Of a stretch of 27,376 nt of DNA, positions 20,554 to 27,376 are shown one piece after another. The translations under genes were made by a program, and so were the position numbers. The notes under the pieces were generated by a model. It was given only the letters and a program-made list of their open reading frames with translations. It was not told where the DNA came from and did no database searches. Each line of letters opens with the position of its first letter. Position 1 is the first letter of the stretch. The stretch comes from Larix sibirica (Eukaryota > Streptophyta > Pinopsida > Pinales > Pinaceae): positions 1 through 27,376 of the forward strand of contig NWUY0304389082.1 in assembly GCA_004151065.3 (NCBI GenBank). The letters are read 5' to 3'.

Positions 20554-20614
20554 GGCCTCGCTTCTTGGGATTTATTGGCCTCGCTTCTTGGGATTTATTG
20601 GGATCGCTTCTTGG
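20554..20614 (+). repeat. 23-bp tandem repeat, two copies plus a partial
   Basis: ggcctcgcttcttgggatttatt stands at 20554-20576 and again, identical, at 20577-20599. A partial, changed copy (gggatcgcttcttgg) follows at 20600-20614. The array falls in the open frame 20445-20792, which I do not otherwise recognise. Confidence 0.93.
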
Positions 20615-23030
20615 AAGCATCAACTCTTGGATCGACTACCGGGAATTGGAGACCCATGGCTGTTACTCAATAACTCCCCGTACGTATCCCGTATATTATT
20701 CCCGTGTTTGGTGTGTCATTCAATATATGTTTTCTGTTGTCCGTGGGCACACTACCACCACTACCACCTCTCTCGTAAGATGTTGGCCATAAATAGATAA
20801 TTCAAGTATAATAACCTCTTGACACTGGCTATTGGCTGACTTACCTTCTCTGTAATCTACTAGCGGAGCGGGCTCTTAACTCGTTTATTGAAACCTCCTT
20901 TTTAAGGGGGCTATGGGCAGTGAGGGCTATTATTATAAATGACCTGCAATGAATAAATTATCTGGCAACTACCTCCTCTCCTTTTTATGGTGACCTCCCT
21001 CCCTCGTGTAAATGATAGCGGGTCTTACTGTTTTGCTAAAACTACTGTGCTATGTTATAGGTAAAGCCCCTTTATTTATTTATTTCTGTAAATAAATGCC
21101 CCGCCCTTATGATGGCTATGATAAGCTGCTAAGATTGACTATGATTAGCTCTCTCTATAAATATCCTGGTGTAAAAAAGTATCTAGTACTGTAGGAGTAG
21201 TGTACCAGACGTACTAAAAAGGGGTGGTGCCATACGCGTACTGTTATGGGCATACGGGGGGCTTGTCGTAGGGCAGCTCTAGGCGAAAGCAGGCGGCATA
21301 TATAGGGCAGTGTGAAAACTGAAGTATATCCATCATTATCCATATTGTAAGCAAGCAAGAGACTTCCTTCCCTTCGTAAAGTATAAAGTATTATAAGCAG
21401 TGTTTAGTTGCTCCCCGTCCAATTATTATAAGGGGTGGGAGTACTTGAGTAAAAGATCCTTATCCACGGTTCAAATATAAAAACTACAAAACCTCTGGGA
21501 CGGGAAGCCACCCATTCACCCATGCACCCATTCCAACCACTTTCCCTAATCTTATTATGTATTTTAAGTAATAAAGTGAAAGCGAGGAGCGATTCGCTAT
21601 CTCTGCACGACTCTTTAGCTCCTGTATTATATATGCAATTATGCTAATTTATAATTGTGCATTGTCTACTCTATGTGTAGCTTAGTTCTGTGAGGTGCTC
21701 TATGTGAGGTGAAGAGATCACGGGTATAATCCACTGGGGTTTATAACTTGCATTTTTCGTGAGTCAACTTTACAATTTCATAATTTCCTTAGGCTTGGGC
21801 CTGGGCGTATTCATCCTCCAGTCTGGGGTGAAGCAATTGAAAAGCTGATGAAATGCATATTTTAATAAAGCCAACCTTTTGTTGTATCTGGGCTCGGAGG
21901 CATCAGGATCCATCCACGGGTCTCGAACTCGCAATTGTATTAAGCAAAATAAATTCAGAACTGATGTCGGGTATAAATTTTTCATCTTCGATGTGTCTGA
22001 CTTTCAAAGAAATTCCTCACTGAGGGCTTTAGCTTGAAGGGGAGTATATGTCCATCCAAGAAGTCTTTAGGCGGTTAATATGAAAGTTCAAAGTGCTTGC
22101 TGTACCCACTAAAATTCCTTCCTAAAGCAAGTGGTTTTTTTGGAAGCCCTCCCTTCTACATTCCAATATTTAGGGTCTTATGGTTGTAATGAATCCATAG
22201 GAAAATTCCGATCCGACGCTCCAACCAAAAGAGCTGTCCAACTTCAATTTTTACTGTAGGCATATAAAGTAAATACAAACGGTAAAAGTGCGTAAGCAAA
22301 CCCGCCCGTGCATGTAATAAATATATTTTTCTTATCACATTAAATGAAAGGCAGGTTCTATAGGTTAAGCAGTGGGTGCCCGCAAATTCCTGAATCATAT
22401 CATATATATAATAAAGGCTCGGCCGAACCATAAGAGAAGACATGGTACCTATAATAATAAGGTAGGGCAAATTAAGAGTAAAGATCCTAATGCCTGCCTA
22501 CCCCATAGAAAGGGTCTTTTATTACTAAGCAACTTATTGAATCCCTTAAAAAACTGCTTGTTCACATTGCAAAGCACAAATGCAAGGATGGAAAGGTATA
22601 AAGGAAAAAAGCGAATGACAAAGGACACAGGGGGAGGGAGATGGAGCAGCGAGAAGGGCATACAGGATGAGGCCAGCTGGAAGGTCAGTTTTTGCCCCAC
22701 TTGCCAATAGTCCGAGCCAAGGTACGAGTTACCCAACCCCCGATAGACTAGAGCCCACAGTAATAATTCTAATTGGCTTGGATGGATTATTAGATGGATG
22801 ATGAGTCTGCTTCGCGAAAAAAGAAGGAACTATGCTTCGCCAAACTAGAGCAATGAAATAAAAAACACCAGGGAATACACGTATAATCCCACCAACACGG
22901 AGATATCACATGGCTTATATACGTTATTATAGCAACCTCTTCATGATATTGGCATTGATAGATTTCATTTACTTCAGTGATTGAGACTTAATGGCTTCTG
23001 AGAGCAGGGACCATTGGACTGATGGGCGGC
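20615..23030. other. Long gene-free spacer
   Basis: About 2.4 kb. Overlapping short frames occur on both strands (for example 22156-22470 minus, 22372-22710 plus, 22449-22736 minus). They shadow one another and none carries a domain I recognise. Composition varies, with AT-rich stretches at 20930-21110 and 21630-21780. No RNA gene or repeat array is supported. Confidence 0.45.
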
Positions 23031-23082
23031 GTGCGTGCAGGATAGGTCTTCCGCATGCGTGCATAAAGGACAGGTCTTGCGG
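23031..23082 (+). repeat. Imperfect 24-27 bp tandem duplication
   Basis: tgcgtgcaggataggtcttc at about 23031 is followed by tgcgtgcataaaggacaggt at about 23056, each running into ccgc or gcgg. The second copy carries a three-base insertion. Confidence 0.7.
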
Positions 23083-23745
23083 CAGAGGCATTGAGAGCGA
23101 GTGAATTAACTTATTTGAGGGGTGGCTTAGAATATACCTTGCTTGACGGGTACGACAGATGAGCCCTCGCTCTACGGGGAGAACTCTATATTCAAGTTGA
23201 AAGGAACGCTGCATCTTCTGTTATAGTGAATCATCCAGCTCCTCCAACTAGCTCTTCAACATTGATTTCCAAAGCTTCTAAACATGACTATATAAATTGC
23301 CTAAGCTCTTCTCAAGGTATATAAACTTATTATATAAATTTATGTCAATATCCTTGAAAGGCATCCCGTGTTTAAGGGAACCACCCCTTACGTATGGATT
23401 TCATTGCGTGCACCGCGCCTGGCCCCCACCCGAAACAATATATTAAAAGAGTTATAAAAAGCAAGTCCCTCCCTACTGGATCTATCCCCTTTACCTTAAG
23501 ATATAAACCCCTACCTGAAGACGACCCTAGCCCCTTCCTTACATGATGACTCATTGCGTATTATCCTCAAAGACGAAACATTCCTGTAATTTCCTTAATT
23601 GAGTACCAACTGTTCGCTCCTTATCTTGCACCTCCCTCTATAATGGAATAACATCAACGAATACTATAATAATGAAACCTCTTCTCCTCAAAGGAACCTA
23701 CTATAAGTGCTCCTCTTTACTCCTTTTCTTAAAAAGGCTCTGTCT
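23083..23745. other. Gene-free spacer with dispersed repeat copy 2
   Basis: The stretch 23233-23265 (tccagctcctccaac, then agctcttcaacattga) is the partner of 15091-15148. The rest is AT-rich and unassigned. Confidence 0.5.
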
Positions 23746-24060
23746 GCTATTTGAACTAGGTCTATTTGAACCAGGGCAATATGAAAAATAGCTATTGGAA
23801 CCAGGGAAGCAAAAACGGAAACCAGGAGGAAGTAAGGAATGCCAATGCGTTACATACGTTAATGAAACATTTGAGCTTCATATGCCAGTCATACATAACC
23901 AATCATTACCAACCGGTCGGTTAAGTCATAGCAGCGCATATCCCTACACCACATAGACAACATTTCTCCTCATAACATAGCAGCAGCCCCGCAGCCCACA
24001 TAGCAGACATACATATCCCCACATACAAGAGAGAGGTCCTTCATACAAGAGGGGGGGAGT
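23746..24060 (+). repeat. Degenerate short-unit arrays (TATTTGAACCAGGG, then ACATAGCAG)
   Basis: From 23746 to about 23830, a unit near 15 bp appears as ctatttgaactagg, ctatttgaaccaggg, ctattggaaccaggg and acggaaaccagga with widening spacing. From about 23930 to 24055, catagcag/acatag words recur, ending in a catacaagag doublet (24022, 24042) and a g-run. Confidence 0.65.
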
Positions 24061-24433
24061 TCATAATTACTGGCCGAGAGCAGAAGGAAGGCCCACATAT
24101 CACCACTTACTTACTGCACTTACCGCTACGGAACATTGGAATGTTCCTATCTGCCTGGTCAGGACTGAACGGTTCAGAACAATGTAAAGAGGTTGAGCGC
24201 CTTGATGCTTGCTTTCCCATTGCCCCATTATATGTGAGAGAGAAGTAGTAGTATCCCATTACTAGCCGAGAGTAAACAGCATTCGACCATGAAAACATTT
24301 CCGCTTGGTGGTGTTCAATCTAATCCCCGCATGAAACTAGACGAATAAAACAGGTAGCCATGAAAGGAGCATTAACGCAGTAAGTTCAACTCGCATTTGA
24401 ATATGCGGACGGGACGGGGTAGCCACTATAAGA
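24061..24433. other. Gene-free spacer
   Basis: Unassigned. The minus-strand frame 24107-24298 has no recognised domain. Confidence 0.45.
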
Positions 24434-25918
24434 CGCTACCTTTGAACTAGTAAATTGACCACCAATTGAACTCCTTTGAACTAGTAAATTGACCACCCTA
24501 TAGGTAGGTTCTATAGGTCTGGCATATGCCACCTTATAACTCGTGAATTTACCATATCGCATAGGACGCGTGAGCACTCTCTATCATCCGGATATACAAC
24601 CTTTGATTAAGCAAATCCCACCTTTATAGGCCGAATAGGGTCCTTCATACTCTTTGTCATCTTGACCAGGCCATCTTTATGTATTTAATTTACCACAATT
24701 TGCTTTTAACTAGCTCAGTTGCTCTAAAGAGACACTTGCTTGCTGTATGTGGTCCAACTGCACTAATAATAACTCATATTTTATACTATTACCACCACCT
24801 TTTCTTTCTTTAATTTCCCATACTGATAGGACGGGTTCAGACTCTATATCATCTCGTAACGCACCTTTTCTTTTTCAATAAATTACCATTTGTAGTTTGA
24901 GTAAATAAAAAATTAGTTCTTACCAGATCGTATTAAGCAGCTGTAGAGTTAAAGCCCAATGAACTGGACTAGTAGCTGAAGTATTTATTAGCCTTCTGGA
25001 CTGATACTTTCTTTTTTTCTATCTCTTACTTGCCCGGAGCTTGTTGTCTCAAAGCTTTAACTAAATCTATGTATAGATTTTGTTAACTTACCCTTTTGTG
25101 GGAGCTTCGGAAGAGTCAGATCTAAAGAGACTAGCTTACTTAGTATACCACTTTGGTGGGGTCTTAAGCTGCTGTATTGAAGAGGTAAGTGAACACCGTA
25201 AGAAGCTGTATAGAAAGAATGCTCTAAAGTATCAGTTCGAAAAGTAATAATGAAATTGAAGAGTAAGTTTCATTAGTCCCACAAAAAACCACCCAAATAA
25301 ACCTTGTTGAATAGCTTGTATAGCCTTTTCAATCTACATAATCCCTATCTATTGGTGAATGCTCTTACATCAAAATAACCTATAGTAGAATGCACTTGAT
25401 GAGATCTGGTTGAAAGTGAAAACTGACTATTTATACTCTAAAATCATAATCGGGGAATGCACCTTTTTACTGGTGTCTAACAGCTTTCACTAATGATGCA
25501 AATATATTAGTGAACTAGGAGGTGAACTCACTCTGTTGTAGGTTTCATACAAAAGAAGTTACCCTACTTATGTCAGATGCTGTTTAATCTACTGGATATG
25601 CCTTTATGTATTTAATTTACCACTTGTTTGTTTAGGTCGTCTGCCTTCTTGGCCCAGATAAAAAAGCTGCTTTCAGATGCTCTAGCTTAGTCCAAGCAGT
25701 TAGTCCTGCCTAGTGATCACACGCCACCTCTTTTAGTCCTGAATCTTCTATCTTAATAGATACATGGGCTCATGCTCCTGATCCGTATATAAAGGCCGCC
25801 TTTAATTAAGCAAATTTTCCATATTGTGATAGGCTACGTTAATACTCTATGTTAATACTCTTTATAGTCCAGACGCTACCTTTATTTCCAGAATTTCCCA
25901 TCCCGGATAGGTCCGATG
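24434..25918 (+). repeat. Degenerate satellite family, about 65-75 bp unit (CACCTTT-AATTTACCAT-ATAGGACG-ACTCT)
   Basis: Copies share, in order, a c-acctttat start, a ttaa-x-caaatt middle, taccatat or tcccatat, gataggacg and a-tactct-ttat. They lie at about 24437-24463, 24471-24497 (an exact 25-bp pair, period 34), 24527-24590, 24598-24664, 24670-24700, 24791-24855, 24858-24896, 25599-25623, 25796-25870 and 25873-25918. A 22-bp stretch from ctttatgtatttaatttacc is identical at 24675-24696 and 25602-25623. The gap at about 24900-25590 holds other loose repeats (aagctgta, ttaagctgct) with no clear unit. No frame is conserved. The family name is unknown to me. Confidence 0.75.
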
Positions 25919-26241
25919 ATTATGTTGATAGGTCTATTTATAGGCTACCTTCTTTTTTTCCTATGGCTCATTTGTCCACGATGGAAATTGAATTCAGTAG
26001 GTTTACAATATAAAAACCTTACAGGAAGGATTCATAGCACGAGTGATTGGCCTTTTAGTGCATTTACTTTTTCTATGACGCGATACATCCAATCCATCTT
26101 CGTACAGATAGATAGAGGTTTCGTGCACTCATGGCATCCGGGCTTTCTCATATAGTTATAATAGGTAAAAGGCTAATTCAATAACGGTGATCGTAGCGCC
26201 GACTAAGATCGAACCAACCCCGGCGCCCAGGCCAGGTGACT
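25919..26241. other. Gene-free spacer
   Basis: The open frame 25916-26155 overlaps the end of the satellite. Its start reads as hydrophobic, but nothing identifies it as a gene. Confidence 0.4.
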
Positions 26242-26280
26242 CATGTAATTCAAGGTGGAATCCACCTGCGTAATTACACG
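26242..26280. other. Long imperfect hairpin
   Basis: GTAATT (26245-26250) pairs with AATTAC (26272-26277) and the inner AGGTGG (26253-26258) pairs with CCACCT (26262-26267), with small bulges between. The shape suits an RNA 3'-end stem-loop or a recombination hairpin. Confidence 0.6.
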
Positions 26281-26479
26281 TAGAGTATATTAGAGTAGAG
26301 CAACATATATAATAGTGACCCATAAATAAGGCTTTATGAGTGGGTGGGATCGATCACCAACCTTACGGAGATATATATATGGCTTTATTTCTATATAATG
26401 GAATAGATAATGGAATGAATCGATTGGGGATAGAGTTACCCTGTGCTGCTGATTGGCTAGAGTTAGTACCCATCTAATT

Positions 26480-26495
26480 ATTATCTATAGATAAT
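26480..26495. repeat. 16-bp perfect palindrome
   Basis: attatctatagataat reads the same on both strands. It sits among gataatgga doublets (about 26406, 26489). Confidence 0.9.
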
Positions 26496-26661
26496 GGAAC
26501 TATGGATCACTGGACTGTAATCTTATATAATATTTATGGAATAACGCATCTTATACCGTATCTTCTGTTGGGTTATTTATACAAAAATATTGATACACTG
26601 ATAACGCATAAAAGACTAGTGATACAACACAGGTTAACTTCACACCCTGAGGAAGCATGCA

Positions 26662-26749
26662 AGAGGATAATTGGATTCGAACCAGTCACAACTTGTTCTT
26701 CTGTCTCACGCTAGGCATCCAGTAAGTTCAGAAGCTGTCCACTATCCCC
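26662..26749 (-). tRNA. tRNA-like relic (type uncertain, probably not functional)
   Basis: On the minus strand GGGGATA (26749-26743) pairs along seven positions with TATCCTC (26669-26663), allowing one G-T. Just inside the 3' arm is ACTGG-TTCGAAT-CCAAT (26686-26670), a near-canonical T arm with one mismatch. The total of 88 bases would suit a tRNA with a long variable arm. I could not fold a convincing D arm or anticodon arm, and no known plant organellar tRNA matches by memory, so no amino acid is assigned. It may be a degraded tRNA, a t-element that marks RNA ends, or coincidence. Confidence 0.3.
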
Positions 26750-27031
26750 ATTTTAAAAACCCTGTCCAACACAACGGAACTATTGAGCTTCGCAGGGGCA
26801 TTACCGTAGGGTGAGGTCAGTTAAGATATTTATCCTGCTTGTTTTATTCGATTGAGACAGGAAAAAAGCACCTTACAGTCCTCAGGGTTTATATGATAAC
26901 CTATAGCAATTAATGAAAACTACTAGGTTAGTTATGAAGGACATAATCTGAGCTGATATAGTTTAGGATTAATTCATTTATATGCGTTGTAGGTGGGAAG
27001 TTTATGAGGGGGAATTGGTACGGTACACCGA
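26750..27031. other. Gene-free spacer
   Basis: Unassigned, AT-rich. Nothing further is supported. Confidence 0.45.
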
Positions 27032-27195
27032 TTAGCCTTAGCCGGAATGAAAGCAAGTAAGTCAGCACGACGCCTGTCGCCTTCTTCATGCCTTAGCCTG
27101 TCGCCAACGCCTTCTTCATGCCTTAGCCTGTCGCCAACGCCTTCTTCAAGCTTAGCCTTAGCCGGAATGAAAGCAAGTAAGTCAGCACGACGCCT
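27032..27195 (+). repeat. Composite repeat: 44-bp direct repeats flanking a 30-bp tandem repeat
   Basis: An identical 44-bp unit (from ttagccttagccggaatgaa to cgcct) lies at 27032-27075 and 27152-27195, 120 bp apart. Between them a 30-bp unit (cttcttcatgccttagcctg plus tcgccaacgc) is repeated at 27081-27110 and 27111-27140, and a third copy breaks off. Thirty bases keep phase, so the open frame 27047-27274 shows a 10-residue Ser/Leu/Pro repeat (SSCLSLSPT-like) bracketed by two MKASKSARRL segments. The exact identity shows recent origin. I see no evidence of translation beyond the open frame. Confidence 0.9.
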
Positions 27196-27328
27196 TTTTC
27201 CCCAGAAAAGTAAAGCTAAGGGGATCGTTGGGACTGCTTACAAGGTTCTACTTGACGCCCAGAAAGGTTACTGAATTTACCACCTTCCAATAAGCTAGTT
27301 CAACCCTTTCTATTGACCATTATACGCC

Positions 27329-27364
27329 CTTGCCCTCCCTTGCCCTCCCTTCGGTCAAGCAAGT
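27329..27364 (+). repeat. 10-bp tandem repeat joined to dispersed repeat copy 2
   Basis: cttgccctcc is repeated at 27329-27338 and 27339-27348 with a third start. It runs directly into cttcggtcaagcaagt, the partner of 10881-10900. Confidence 0.8.
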
Positions 27365-27376
27365 ATACCTTTGGTC

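Noticed and set aside
21896-21935. Possible tRNA T arm (minus strand, gcgagttcgagacccgt)
   Set aside because: The acceptor partner for ggatgga is not found at tRNA distance and no anticodon arm folds.
22156-22736. Three overlapping open frames of 95-112 codons
   Set aside because: They overlap on opposite strands and share no recognisable feature.
1-27376. CRISPR-like arrays
   Set aside because: No set of identical 25-40 bp repeats with regular unique spacers was found; the repeats seen are tandem, nested or degenerate.
1-27376. Plant mitochondrial group II intron core or exon of a standard mitochondrial gene
   Set aside because: I looked for the conserved domain-V type hairpin word and for familiar starts of standard genes and found none; a proper search could still reveal a short exon.

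Overview
The window looks like non-coding, repeat-rich plant DNA. The best fit is an intergenic tract of a very large gymnosperm (probably conifer) mitochondrial genome. Conifer nuclear intergenic DNA is a live alternative that the sequence alone does not exclude. Reasons for the first reading: no open frame exceeds 150 codons in 27 kb; base composition is mosaic, with AT-rich blocks beside GC- and purine-rich blocks; short dispersed and tandem repeats are abundant; and there are relics of nuclear-type retrotransposons. I found no intact mitochondrial, plastid or bacterial gene, no rRNA, no convincing intact tRNA and no group II intron core.

Layout. 1-372 (minus strand) is a Gly/Ala/Ser/Thr/Asn-rich repetitive coding relic that runs off the left edge. 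478-1800, with an outlier at 2166-2188, is a family of nested degenerate repeats built on an ACGTATCTATGGCAACATC-like core. 2456-3060 (plus) is a decayed Ty3/Gypsy gag capsid fragment. 3061-4922 is AT-rich and gene-free, ending in a 26-bp tandem repeat. 5449-6139 (minus) is a second gag relic with four zinc knuckles, a different class from the first. 7954-8450 (plus) is a LINE fragment: the linker plus the start of the reverse transcriptase. 8995-9240 is a degenerate repeat block. 9835-10470 (plus) carries a second copy of the Gly/Ser/Thr/Ala-rich repeat type seen at the left edge.

From 10.5 to 23 kb the DNA is mostly unassigned. It holds stem-loops (11.56, 12.0 kb), an inverted-repeat block (13.06-13.29 kb), a purine-rich strand (15.46-15.61 kb), three further degenerate repeat blocks (15.7-16.1, 16.6-17.0, 17.6-18.3 kb) and small perfect tandem repeats (19.73, 20.55 kb). 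From 23.7 to 25.9 kb there are more degenerate arrays, including a well-defined family with a period near 70-75 bp. 26.2-26.75 kb has a hairpin, a 16-bp palindrome and a tRNA-like relic. 27.03-27.2 kb holds a composite repeat with an in-frame 10-residue period.

No gene set works together here. The coherent story is decay: several unrelated repeat families were amplified locally and then drifted, and retroelement pieces of nuclear type were caught at an advanced stage of mutation. No new functional system could be supported. The most unusual signals are the many independent fossil satellite arrays, the paired Gly/Ser/Thr/Ala repeat relics, and the context-biased Cys-to-Tyr changes in the zinc-knuckle relic.
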